Assembly: GCA_026398815.1 (NCBI GenBank)
Contig: JAPLSA010000014.1
Span: 124,001-188,000 of the forward strand
Reading direction: 5' to 3'
Source: Gammaproteobacteria bacterium
GTDB taxonomy: Bacteria > Pseudomonadota > Gammaproteobacteria > Nevskiales > Nevskiaceae
Length of the DNA: 64,000 nt
The notes under the pieces are model-generated. The model worked only from the letters and a program-made list of their open reading frames with translations. It made no database searches and had not been told where the DNA came from. Each line of letters starts with the position of its first letter. Within the stretch, counting starts at the first letter, position 1. Made by a program: the position numbers and the translations under genes. This document shows, piece after piece, positions 1-8,477 of the stretch.

Positions 1-868
1 GTTCGAGATCGCCCACTTCGACCAGCGTGGCGGCCACGCTCAGGCCCCCGTTGATCCGCACGGTCGCGATGCCGTTCGCGATCGACCGCAGTCGCAGCGG
101 GCTGACCTCGAAGAAGCCATCCAGCGGACGGCCGACGGCATGTTGCTGGGTGATGCCCAGGAGCTGCGCGGCGATCGTGTTGGCGCCGAGGATCTCGCCA
201 TCCTTGCCGACGGCGATCAGCCCTTCCGAGATGCCGCCGAGGCCGCAAGGGTGCGGATGCAGGCGAAGAATCTTCGGGCTGCCCAGTTCGCGCAGCAGCT
301 GTCGCTCCATCCGCAGCACCGCGCTCTGGACCATGTCCACGATGCCGGGCAGCAATGGCCGCTGGTCGCTGCAAACGCCGAGCACGCCCAGCACGTCACC
401 ACCGGGCGTGAAGATCGGCGCGGCCAGGCATTCCAGCTGCCGCAGCCGGGTCAGAAAGTGATCGCTGCGACGCACCAGGATCGGTTGCCGATCGGCGAGC
501 GCGGTCCCCGGCGCGGTAGTGCCGAAACTGGCCTCGCTCAGATCGACGCCCAGGCGCAGCCGGCGCAGGGTATCGCCGGCATGGTGGACATCGCCGGCAA
601 CGGCGGCGATGAAGCCCTGATCGTCGATGACCACCAGCACGTGGCCGGTATCGGCAACCGCCCGGGACATCATCTCCAGCTCCTGCCGGGCCACCGCCGC
701 CAGACGGGCGTCGCGCTGCAACAGCTTGCGCAGCTGGCTGTCGGTCACCGGTTCGAGCGGCAGATCGAGATCGTGATCCAGATGCATGCCGCGACAGCGA
801 TGCCAGGACGCGGACAAGCGCTCGAACGCCGCTCCCATCGGAAAATCGGATCTTTCGGCTATATGCAT
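1..868 (-). CDS. AcoR-like sigma-54-dependent transcriptional activator (N-terminal part, runs off the window)
   Basis: The frame reads leftward from an ATG at 866-868 and stays open to base 1, so only about 289 residues are present. Near the N-terminus is the W-x-RC-x(4)-LD motif (WHRCRGMHLD) common in AcoR-type regulators. It is followed by a GAF-like sensor segment (about residues 60-180, with the typical FGTTAPGTAL stretch) and a PAS-like segment (about 200-289, GLIAVGKDGEILGAN). In this family a sigma-54-interacting AAA+ domain and a Fis-type helix-turn-helix follow; they would lie outside the window. The gene diverges from the acyl-CoA dehydrogenase operon starting at 1036 and is the obvious candidate to activate it. 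A TGAGA-N4-TCTCA inverted repeat covers its start codon (868-881) and could be its own binding site. The family call is firm; the effector is unknown. Confidence 0.85.
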   Translation of the reverse strand, partial: MHIAERSDFPMGAAFERLSASWHRCRGMHLDHDLDLPLEPVTDSQLRKLLQRDARLAAVARQELEMMSRAVADTGHVLVVIDDQGFIAAVAGDVHHAGDTLRRLRLGVDLSEASFGTTAPGTALADRQPILVRRSDHFLTRLRQLECLAAPIFTPGGDVLGVLGVCSDQRPLLPGIVDMVQSAVLRMERQLLRELGSPKILRLHPHPCGLGGISEGLIAVGKDGEILGANTIAAQLLGITQQHAVGRPLDGFFEVSPLRLRSIANGIATVRINGGLSVAATLVEVGDLE

Positions 869-923
869 GAGATCGGTCTCATTTGAGGCCCGGCCAAACT
901 ATAGGGATGGCTCGCAGCGGGCA
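868..923 (+). promoter_or_regulatory. candidate sigma-54 promoter and upstream inverted repeat for the catabolic operon
   Basis: A TGGC at 908-911 and GCA at 921-923 place GG and GC exactly 10 bases apart, the -24/-12 geometry of sigma-54 promoters (consensus TGGCAC-N5-TTGCA; here the -12 half is GGGCA, so the match is imperfect). An inverted repeat TGAGA-tcgg-TCTCA lies 27 bases upstream at 868-881. Enhancer sites of AcoR-like activators usually lie further upstream, so the repeat may instead serve autoregulation. The presence of a divergent sigma-54 activator gene is what makes this weak motif worth listing. Confidence 0.4.
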
Positions 924-1035
924 AACCCCAGGCCGCGCGCCGCCCCCCGAATGGGTCGCCACCAGCCCTTGATTGCGTGATTTTCCGCACCGCCGGCCAG
1001 TCGAACAATGGCGCAGGTCGAAGCGGAGGCACCGG

Positions 1036-2286
1036 GTGTTCGGAGAATCGGCAACTGCGGCGAAGGCGGGCCCGGCGTTCAGCGAGCCGGAGCGCAGCGC
1101 CGTCCAGCGCGCTGCAGCGGCGGCGGGCTTCGATGCCGCGCGGTTCCGCGCCGAGCTGCGCGCGTTCTGCCGCGACCAGGTGCCGGCCGACATCCGCACG
1201 CGGATGCGCCAGCACCAGTACTTCACGCGCGAGCAGCGCATCCGCTGGCAGCAGCTGCTGCAGACCCGGGGCTGGTTCATCGGCCACTGGCCGAAGGCCC
1301 AGGGCGGCGCGGGCTGGGGGCCGTTGCAGCGCTTCATCTTCATCGAGGAGCTGGAGCGCGCCGGCACGCCGTGGCTGACCCATTTCGGCACCTCGTTCCT
1401 CGGACCGGTGCTGTGCGCGTTCGGCAACGATGCGCAGCGGGCGCGCTTCCTCGGGCCGATCCGCGATTCGACCGAGTGGTGGTGCCAGGGCTTTTCCGAA
1501 CCCGGCTCGGGCTCGGATCTGGCGTCGCTGAAGCTGCGCGCCGAACGCAGCGGCAGCCATTACCGGGTCAACGGCCAGAAGACCTGGACGACCATGGCGC
1601 AGTGGGCCGACTGGATCTTCTGCCTGGTCCGCACCCAGGCCGGCGGCAAGCCGCAGCAAGGCATTTCCTTCCTGCTGATCGATCTGAAGAGCCCCGGCGT
1701 GACGGTGCGGCCGATCGACACCTTCGATGGCGGCCAGCATGTCAACGAGGTGTTCTTCGATGACGTCGAGGTGCCGGTCGAGCAGCGGGTCGGCCAGGAA
1801 GGCGACGGCTGGACGATCGCCAAGTTCATCGTCGGCCGCGAGCGGCTGCTGGTCACCGAAATCGGCAAGGCCTGGCATCTGCTCGGCGTCCTGCACTCGA
1901 TCGCCGCAGCGCGCCACGACAGCCCGACGTTCCGCCGCCGTACCGCCGAGCTGGAGGTGCAGTTCCACAGCCTGCGCGCCACCGCCTATGCCGCCGTGCT
2001 GGAAGCCGAGGCCGGACGCGAGCATCCGGTCGATGCCTCGCTGCTGAAGATTCGCGGCTCGGAACTGCAGCAGGCGATCCACGACGCGATCACCGACCTC
2101 TTGGCCCGCGACGGCCTGGCCTTCCAGATCGAAGGCCTCCACGGCGATCTCGACGGCTACCGCCACGGCGATCCCCGGCTGCCCGGCCTGCTGCACGAGC
2201 ATCTGCACAGCCGCGCCGCGAGCATCTACGGCGGCAGCAACGAGATCCAGCGCGGCATCATCGCCAAGACGGCGCTGCGCGTGTGA
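1036..2286 (+). CDS. acyl-CoA dehydrogenase, first subunit of a two-gene pair
   Basis: A 416-residue flavoprotein of the acyl-CoA dehydrogenase family, expected to introduce an alpha-beta double bond into an acyl-CoA. The middle domain motifs are clear (CQGFSEPGSGSDLAS, then GQKTWTTMAQWADW), and the C-terminal FAD-contact motif IYGGSNEIQRGIIA is present. The Glu of the MCAD-type IYEGT motif is replaced by Gly, as in FadE17/FadE28-like enzymes, whose base lies elsewhere; the Glu in VGRERLL is a possible candidate. I chose the GTG at 1036 because GCGGAGG ends six bases upstream; the frame also extends to a TTG at 973 with no family-like sequence. The stop shares bases with the next start (TGATG), so the two dehydrogenase genes are translationally coupled. 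This suggests a heteromeric enzyme. Confidence 0.88.
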   Translation: MFGESATAAKAGPAFSEPERSAVQRAAAAAGFDAARFRAELRAFCRDQVPADIRTRMRQHQYFTREQRIRWQQLLQTRGWFIGHWPKAQGGAGWGPLQRFIFIEELERAGTPWLTHFGTSFLGPVLCAFGNDAQRARFLGPIRDSTEWWCQGFSEPGSGSDLASLKLRAERSGSHYRVNGQKTWTTMAQWADWIFCLVRTQAGGKPQQGISFLLIDLKSPGVTVRPIDTFDGGQHVNEVFFDDVEVPVEQRVGQEGDGWTIAKFIVGRERLLVTEIGKAWHLLGVLHSIAAARHDSPTFRRRTAELEVQFHSLRATAYAAVLEAEAGREHPVDASLLKIRGSELQQAIHDAITDLLARDGLAFQIEGLHGDLDGYRHGDPRLPGLLHEHLHSRAASIYGGSNEIQRGIIAKTALRV

Positions 2287-3374
2287 TGGACAACGACGCG
2301 CTGCAGCTGTTCGAGGAAACCCTGGCCCGCTACAACCGCGAGCGCTACGACGCCGGCCAGTGGCGCGACTACGGCCGCCTGCCGCAGGGCCATTCGCCGG
2401 AACGCTGGGCCGAACTGCAGGCGATGGGCTGCTTCGAGCTGCTGCGCCCGGAGCACGATGATGGCGCCGCGCCGCTGGCTGACCTGCTGCCGCTGTACGC
2501 CGCTGCCGGCGAAGCGCTGTGGCGCGAGCCGCTGGCCACGGTGTTTGCCGAGCCGGTCGCGATCATCGGTCAGGTGGCCGACCCGGATCGCCGCCGCGCG
2601 CTGCTCGAAGGCCTGATCACCGGCGCGCAGCCGCTTGGCTACGCGCACCGCGAGACCGGTGGCGACGGCCTCGCCAGCACGGCGACCAGGTGCGCTGCGG
2701 GCTCCACTGCCAGCTGGCGGCTCGACGGCGACAAAGCGATGGTCATCGGCGCCGATATCTGCAACGGCTTTCTGGTGTCGGCGATCAATGCCGAGCGCGG
2801 CCAGCCGGCGATGTTTCTCGTCGATGCCGCAGCGCCCGGCCTGCAGCTGCAGCGCTACCGGACGATCGACGACGGCGTCGCCGCCGACCTGCGCTTCGCA
2901 CAGTCGCCTGCGGAATGGCTCTGCAACGGCACGGCGGCGATCGCGGCCGCTGATGCCCGCGGCGTGATCCTGGCGGCCGCCGAAGCACTGGGAATGATGC
3001 GCGGCGCCAATCGCGACAGCGCCGAATACCTGCGCGAACGCCGCCAGTTCGGCCAGCCGCTGCTCGGCTTCCAGGCCCTGCAGCACCGGCTGGTGGAAAT
3101 GCTGATGCGCCAGCGCGAATGCGAGGCACTGGTCGCTTCGGTGGCCGAGGCCTTCGATCACGCGGCACCGGCGCTGTCGCGCCAGGTGCTGGTGCTGCGC
3201 GTCCAGGTTGCCCGCGCGCTGCGGCACATCACCCGCGAAGCCGTGCAGCTGCACGGCGGCATGGGCGTGACCCAGGAATTGCGCATCGGCCGCTATTACC
3301 GCCGCGCGCTGATGCTCGACAGCCTGCACGGCTCGGCCGACCAGGCGCTCGAAGCCTTGAGCGAACACCCCTGA
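2286..3374 (+). CDS. acyl-CoA dehydrogenase, second subunit
   Basis: A 362-residue acyl-CoA dehydrogenase-like protein starting at the ATG that overlaps the previous stop. The C-terminal helical domain is well kept (RRQFGQPLLGFQALQHRL and AVQLHGGMGVTQELRIGRYYRRA), but the N-terminal and middle domains are divergent and lack the usual GSDL/KTW motifs seen in its partner. In known alpha2-beta2 acyl-CoA dehydrogenases (for example the actinobacterial ChsE-type enzymes of steroid side-chain breakdown) one subunit has the base and the other completes the FAD site. The coupled start and the complementary motif losses point to the same design here. Substrate unknown; bulky or branched acyl chains are an inference from that comparison. 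Confidence 0.87.
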   Translation: MDNDALQLFEETLARYNRERYDAGQWRDYGRLPQGHSPERWAELQAMGCFELLRPEHDDGAAPLADLLPLYAAAGEALWREPLATVFAEPVAIIGQVADPDRRRALLEGLITGAQPLGYAHRETGGDGLASTATRCAAGSTASWRLDGDKAMVIGADICNGFLVSAINAERGQPAMFLVDAAAPGLQLQRYRTIDDGVAADLRFAQSPAEWLCNGTAAIAAADARGVILAAAEALGMMRGANRDSAEYLRERRQFGQPLLGFQALQHRLVEMLMRQRECEALVASVAEAFDHAAPALSRQVLVLRVQVARALRHITREAVQLHGGMGVTQELRIGRYYRRALMLDSLHGSADQALEALSEHP

Positions 3375-3400
3375 AACCCCCGCACGAAGACCCGACCGAC

Positions 3401-4201
3401 ATGCGCATCGAAGACCAGCAGTACCGCACGATCAAGTTCAGCCGCGAGGGCCGCATCCTCACGGCCAGCATCAGCCGGCCCGACGCGATGAACGCCGTCA
3501 ACGGCGAGCTGCACGAGGAGCTGTCGCGGCTGTTCCGCGACCTTGCCGACGACAGCGATTCCGACGTGCTGGTGCTGACCGGCGAAGGCAAGGCCTTCTG
3601 CGCCGGCGGCGATCTGGTCTGGCTGCAGGCGGCGATCGACGATCCGGCGGTGTTCCTGAACACCGCCAGCGAGGCCAAGCGCATCCTGTTCGGCCAGCTC
3701 GATCTGGAGAAGCCGCTGATCTGCCGGCTCAACGGCGCCGCTGCCGGGCTGGGCGCGTCGATCGCGCTGTTCTGCGACGTCATCATCGCCAGCAGCAACG
3801 CCTCGATCGGCGATCCCCATGTCTCGGTCGGCTTCGTCGCCGGCGATGGCGGCGCGATCATCTGGCCGCAGCTGGTCGGCTACGCACGCGCCAAGGAGTA
3901 CCTGCTGACCGGCAAGATGGCCAAGGCCGAGGAAGCCGAACGCATCGGCCTGATCAACAAGGTGGTGGCGCCGGAGGCGCTCGATGCCGCCGTCTACGGC
4001 CTGGCCCGCGAGCTGGCGGCCGGCGCGACCAAGGCGATCCGCTGGACCAAGGTGGTGACCAACCTGCCGCTGAAGGCGATTGCCCACACGATCTTCGATA
4101 CCGGCCTGGCCTACGAGAACCTGTCGAACCTGACGGCCGACCACCAGGAAGGGCTCAACGCCTTCCGCGAACGGCGCAAGCCGGTGTTCACCGGTCGCTA
4201 G
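3401..4201 (+). CDS. crotonase-fold protein (enoyl-CoA hydratase/isomerase family) lacking both hydratase glutamates
   Basis: A 266-residue crotonase-superfamily protein. The ATG at 3401 follows the upstream dehydrogenase stop by 26 bases. Oxyanion-hole motifs are intact (FCAGGD at residues 67-71 and the GAAAGLG stretch at 112-118), so it should bind an acyl-CoA thioester. Aligned with mitochondrial hydratase, the two catalytic glutamates (Glu144 and Glu164 there) correspond to Ser120 and His140 here (GDPHVSVGF), and the next loop reads AGDGG. It is therefore unlikely to be an ordinary hydratase. Other crotonase reactions (isomerase, C-C hydrolase, or a hydratase with another base) are possible. 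Its place between the dehydrogenases and the ligase ties it to the same beta-oxidation-like route. Confidence 0.86.
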   Translation: MRIEDQQYRTIKFSREGRILTASISRPDAMNAVNGELHEELSRLFRDLADDSDSDVLVLTGEGKAFCAGGDLVWLQAAIDDPAVFLNTASEAKRILFGQLDLEKPLICRLNGAAAGLGASIALFCDVIIASSNASIGDPHVSVGFVAGDGGAIIWPQLVGYARAKEYLLTGKMAKAEEAERIGLINKVVAPEALDAAVYGLARELAAGATKAIRWTKVVTNLPLKAIAHTIFDTGLAYENLSNLTADHQEGLNAFRERRKPVFTGR

Positions 4202-4212
4202 GTGCCGTCGCC

Positions 4213-5829
4213 ATGGACCGTCTCGACTGGCAACGCCTGGCGCACCAGCGCCCGCTTTCCCCGGCCGGCCCGGCCGCGCCGACCCTTGCCGAACTGGCGG
4301 TCGCCGCCGCCCGCGACCGGCCGGACGCCATCGCTTTCATCGACGGCGACCGCAAGCTGAGCTTCGCCGCCGTGCTCGACGAGGCGCGCAGCCTGGCCTC
4401 GGCGCTGTGGAACCTCGGCCTGCGGCCCGGCGACGTGCTGAGCTTCCAGCTGCCGAACTGGGCCGAGACCGCGGTGATCAACCTCGCGGCCAGTCTTGGC
4501 GGCTATGTCTGCAATCCGATCGTGCCGATCTACCGCGAGGCGGAACTGCTCGCGATCCTCGGCGACTGCCGCAGCCGCGTGCTTTTCGTGCCAGGGATCT
4601 GGCGCAGTTTCGACCATGGCGCGATGGCGCAGCGGCTGGCCGTGCATCTGCCGGCACTGCAGGCCGTGGTGCAGGTGCGCAGCGATGGCGCGCAGCGCTA
4701 CGAGCAGCTGGTTGCGGCGGGCCGCGAGCAGCCGGTGACGCTGCCGCCGGTCGCGGCCGATGCGGTGAAGCTGATCATGTACACCTCGGGCACCACCGGG
4801 CCGGCGAAAGGCGTGCTGCACAGCCATCGCAGCCTGCCGGTGTCGGTGCTGGCGGCAGTAGGCCAGTGGGGCCTGAAACGCGGCGATACGCTGCTGATGC
4901 CGTCGCCGGTGACCCACGCCACCGGCTACACGGTCGGCCTGGAACTGCCGTTCTCGATGGGCCTGACGACGGTGCTGATGGCGCGCTGGAACGCCGTGGA
5001 AGCGGTGCAGCTGATCGATCAGTACGCCATCGCGGCGACCGTCGGCGCCACGCCGTTCCTGCAGGAGCTGCTGGTGGCGATGGAAGCCAGCCGGCGCCCG
5101 CGCCTGCCGCTGCGGGTGTTCGTCTGCGGCGGCGCGGCAGTGCCTTCGGAGCTGATCCTGCGGGCCGGCAAGCGCTTTGCCGGCTATGCCTGTCGCGGCT
5201 ACGGCGCCACCGAAGCGCCATTCATCACCTGCGGCCGGCGGCCCGATGATCCCGAATCAATCGGCGCCGGCACCGATGGCCGGGTCAACGGCTACGAGGT
5301 CCGCATCGTTGACGCCAGTGGCCGCGCACTGGCGCGCGGCGGCGAAGGCGAAATCCAGGTTCGCGGCGGCAGCCTGTTCCTCGGCTATTCCGATCCGGAG
5401 GCGACGAAGGCGGCATTCACCGCCGACGGCTACTTCTGCACCGGCGATCTCGGCGTGCTGGCCGCCGACGACACCCTGACCATCACCGGCCGCAAGAAGG
5501 ACCTGATCATCCGCGGCGGCGAGAACATCTCCGCGAAGGAGATCGAGGACGTGCTGCACCAGCATCCGCTGATTCTCGAAGCGGCCGTGGTGGCCGCCCC
5601 TTGCGCCCGCCTCGGCGAATGCGTGGCCGCCTACGTGCGCACCCAGGATGGCGCGACGCTGTCGGCCGACGACGTAGTGGCCTACGTGATGCGCGCGGGG
5701 CTGGCCTGGCAGAAATGCCCGGAGCATCTGCGCCTGGTCGACGAGCTGCCGCGCACCGCCGCCGGCAAGATCCGCAAGGACCTGCTGCGCGCGCGCATTC
5801 GCGCCGAACTGTCGGTGGCCACACCTTGA
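4213..5829 (+). CDS. AMP-forming acyl-CoA ligase
   Basis: A 538-residue ANL-superfamily enzyme that adenylates a carboxylic acid and transfers it to CoA. The phosphate-binding loop MYTSGTTGPAKG lies at about residues 190-201, the aromatic/adenine motif GYGATEAP at about 335, the YFCTGDLG motif at about 408 and the hinge with GRKKDLIIRGGENIS at about 428-442. The C-terminal lysine motif (AAGKIRKDLLR) is present. It resembles cyclohexanecarboxylate-CoA ligase and FadD13-like medium/long-chain ligases, but the substrate cannot be read from the sequence. It starts 11 bases after the crotonase gene and is probably the entry step that feeds the two dehydrogenases. Confidence 0.92.
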   Translation: MDRLDWQRLAHQRPLSPAGPAAPTLAELAVAAARDRPDAIAFIDGDRKLSFAAVLDEARSLASALWNLGLRPGDVLSFQLPNWAETAVINLAASLGGYVCNPIVPIYREAELLAILGDCRSRVLFVPGIWRSFDHGAMAQRLAVHLPALQAVVQVRSDGAQRYEQLVAAGREQPVTLPPVAADAVKLIMYTSGTTGPAKGVLHSHRSLPVSVLAAVGQWGLKRGDTLLMPSPVTHATGYTVGLELPFSMGLTTVLMARWNAVEAVQLIDQYAIAATVGATPFLQELLVAMEASRRPRLPLRVFVCGGAAVPSELILRAGKRFAGYACRGYGATEAPFITCGRRPDDPESIGAGTDGRVNGYEVRIVDASGRALARGGEGEIQVRGGSLFLGYSDPEATKAAFTADGYFCTGDLGVLAADDTLTITGRKKDLIIRGGENISAKEIEDVLHQHPLILEAAVVAAPCARLGECVAAYVRTQDGATLSADDVVAYVMRAGLAWQKCPEHLRLVDELPRTAAGKIRKDLLRARIRAELSVATP

Positions 5830-5922
5830 GCGCGCGGCGCCGTTCACCGGTTCGGGTGATGGTGGGCCGGGCCGGCGGCCGTGATCCTGAAGCCTCGAAA
5901 TGCAACCTTCGGGAGCGCCGTC

Positions 5923-8436
5923 ATGCGTCATGAAGTCACCCTCCGCTACCTTGGCGGCGTCGAACGACGCATGCCGGTGGATGCCGACCAGACCATCCTC
6001 GAAGCGGCGGAGGCCCACGGCCTGCCGATCGTCAGCGAATGCCAGAGCGGCGTCTGCGGCACCTGCATCGGCGCCTGCACGTCCGGCCGTTACGCGATGG
6101 GCCGGGCCGAAGGGCTCAGCGATGTCGAACGCGAGGCCGGCAAGCTGCTGACCTGCCAGACCACCGTGCAATCGGACTGCGTGCTGGAACTGCAGTATCC
6201 GTACGGCGACAACGCCGCCCAGCTGATCAGCGGCGAAGGCCGGGTCACCGCCATCGAGCAGGTATCGCCGACCACGGCGCTGCTGCGCATCGACGCCTCC
6301 GGGCTCGGTGCGGCGATCGACTACCGGCCCGGCCAGTACGCGCAGATCCAGGTGCCCGGCAGCGGCCAGTGGCGCAGCTACTCGTACGCCCATCCGCCCC
6401 GCGACGACGCGCAGCTGGAGTTCATCGTCCGCCTGCTGCCGGACGGCGCGATGTCCGACTACCTGCGACACGCCGCCAAGCCGGGCGATGTGCTGTCCCT
6501 GCGCTGCAGCAAGGGCGGCTTCTACCTGCGGCCAGTGCTGCGGCCGGTGGTGCTAATCGCCGGCGGCACCGGCCTGTCGGCGATCCTGGCGATGGCGCAG
6601 CAGCTGGCGCGCCAGCCGCTCGACCAGCCGGTGACGCTGCTCTACGGCGTCACCCACTTCGAGGATCTGTGCAAGCTCGACGAACTGCGCGCGCTGACGG
6701 CGCGGCAGCCGCGCCTGGCCGTACACAGCATCGTCGCCCGCCCGGACCCGCGCTGGAACGGCCCGGTCGGCGTGGTCACCGATCTGCTTGAAACCGTTGC
6801 GCTCAACGACGGCGATGTCGACCTCTACCTGTGCGGCCCGGCAGCGATGGTCGAAGCCACGCGGGAATGGCTGGCGCGGGCCGGCCTCCGGCGAGCCGGC
6901 CTGCACTACGAGAAGTTCATCGCCAGCGGCAGCAGCCGGCGCGCGCGCCAGGCACAAGCCATCCGGCCTGAAACGCTGGATCTCGCCGCGATCACCCGAG
7001 CCGGACGCGGCACCGCCGTGGTGGTCGGCGGCAGCATTGCCGGCATCGCCACGGCCAAGGTGCTGCGCGAGCATTTCAGCCGGGTCGTGGTGCTCGAGAA
7101 GGACGGCCATCACGATCGCAGCGAAGGCCGTCCCGGTGCGGCCCAGGGCTGGCACCTGCACCATCTGCTGACCGCTGGCCAGCAGGAGCTGGAGCGGATC
7201 TTCCCCGGCATCATCGACGACATGGTCCGCGAGGGCGCGTTCAAGGTCGACATGGCCGAGCAGTACCAGCTGCGTCTGGCCGGCAGCTGGAAAAAGGCCT
7301 GCAAGGGCGGCATCGAGATCGTCTGCGCCAGCCGGCCGCTGCTCGAATGGTGTGTCCGCCGCCGGCTCGATGACGAGCCGGGAATCGACTTCCGCTACGA
7401 CAGCGAGATGCAGGACCTGGTCTACGACCCGGCCGGCAACCAGGTGATCGGCGTCGTCGTCGACGGGGCCGGCGGCCCGCAGGTACTGCCGGCGGCCTTC
7501 GTCGTCGATGCCTCGGGCAAGAACACGCGGCTGCCGGAGTTCCTCGAACGCATCGGCACCGGCGCGCCGCAGCTGGAACAGGACATCCTCAACTGCTTCT
7601 ATTCGACGATGCGCCATCACGTACCGCCGGAACGGCGCTGGACCGACAAGGTGATGGTGATCTGCTACGCCTACCGGCCCAACGAGCAGACCTACGCCGC
7701 GCAGTACTACACCGACAGCAGCCGGACGATCCTGTCGACCTCGCTGATCGAATACAACTGCTATTCGCCGCCGCGCAACGCCGCCGAGTTCCAGGCGTTC
7801 GCCAAGCGCATGCAGTCGCCGCTGGTCGCCGAGCTGATCGACGGACTGGAGCCGGCATCGCCGGTCTACAACTTCCGCAGCCCGCGCATGCAGCGCTACC
7901 GCTACGAGCGGCTGCGCAAGCTGCCGCGCGCGCTGGTCGCCATCGGCGACGCCTATACCAGCACCGATCCGGTGGCCGGCCTCGGCATGACCATCACGCT
8001 GCAGGAAGTGGCGCAGCTGCGCGCGCTGCTGCGCCAGCATGCAGCGGACAGCCCGGCGCTGCCGAAGCGCTACTACCGTGCGATCAGCCGGATCGCCGAC
8101 GGCGCCTGGTTCGTGATCCGCGAACAGACGCTGCGCTTTCCCTGGGTCAAGGATGTGGAGTCGAAGCGGCCGTTCTATTTCCGCGCGCTCAACTGGTACA
8201 TGGACCGGCTGGTCGAGCTGGTGCACGACGATCTCGCCTCGTACCGCAAGTTCCTGGCGGTGATCCACCTGGTCAAGCCGCCGCTGACCTTGATGACGCC
8301 GCCGATGATCGCCCGGGTGATCGGCAAGTGGCTGCTGACCCGGCTGCAGGGCCGCCAGACGCTGATCGAACGCAACTTCGGCAGCCCGCCAAAGCCGGGC
8401 AGCACGTCATCGAAGGTGCAGCCGGCCTCGCGCTGA
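5923..8436 (+). CDS. fusion of a [2Fe-2S] ferredoxin-NAD(P)H reductase with an epoxidase-like FAD monooxygenase
   Basis: An 837-residue multidomain oxidoreductase. Residues 1-95 are a plant-type ferredoxin with ligands Cys40, Cys45, Cys48 and Cys78. Residues about 100-330 are a BenC-like reductase with the flavin motif RSYS near 150 and the nucleotide-binding motif AGGTGLSAI near 211. From about 365 a separate group-A-type FAD enzyme begins (VVVGGSIAGIATA), followed by GAAQGWHLHHLLTAGQ and ending with the GDAYTSTDPVAGLGMT flavin motif near 674. That third part resembles flavin epoxidases of the LasC/squalene-epoxidase kind. The ATG at 5923 was chosen because the ferredoxin domain begins there and CGGGAG precedes it; the frame is open from 5881. 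The next gene is an epoxide hydrolase. Domain calls are solid; self-sufficient epoxidase activity is an inference. Confidence 0.85.
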   Translation: MRHEVTLRYLGGVERRMPVDADQTILEAAEAHGLPIVSECQSGVCGTCIGACTSGRYAMGRAEGLSDVEREAGKLLTCQTTVQSDCVLELQYPYGDNAAQLISGEGRVTAIEQVSPTTALLRIDASGLGAAIDYRPGQYAQIQVPGSGQWRSYSYAHPPRDDAQLEFIVRLLPDGAMSDYLRHAAKPGDVLSLRCSKGGFYLRPVLRPVVLIAGGTGLSAILAMAQQLARQPLDQPVTLLYGVTHFEDLCKLDELRALTARQPRLAVHSIVARPDPRWNGPVGVVTDLLETVALNDGDVDLYLCGPAAMVEATREWLARAGLRRAGLHYEKFIASGSSRRARQAQAIRPETLDLAAITRAGRGTAVVVGGSIAGIATAKVLREHFSRVVVLEKDGHHDRSEGRPGAAQGWHLHHLLTAGQQELERIFPGIIDDMVREGAFKVDMAEQYQLRLAGSWKKACKGGIEIVCASRPLLEWCVRRRLDDEPGIDFRYDSEMQDLVYDPAGNQVIGVVVDGAGGPQVLPAAFVVDASGKNTRLPEFLERIGTGAPQLEQDILNCFYSTMRHHVPPERRWTDKVMVICYAYRPNEQTYAAQYYTDSSRTILSTSLIEYNCYSPPRNAAEFQAFAKRMQSPLVAELIDGLEPASPVYNFRSPRMQRYRYERLRKLPRALVAIGDAYTSTDPVAGLGMTITLQEVAQLRALLRQHAADSPALPKRYYRAISRIADGAWFVIREQTLRFPWVKDVESKRPFYFRALNWYMDRLVELVHDDLASYRKFLAVIHLVKPPLTLMTPPMIARVIGKWLLTRLQGRQTLIERNFGSPPKPGSTSSKVQPASR

Positions 8437-8477
8437 TCTCGCCGTACCGACAACCCCGAAAACAACAGGAGCAAGGC

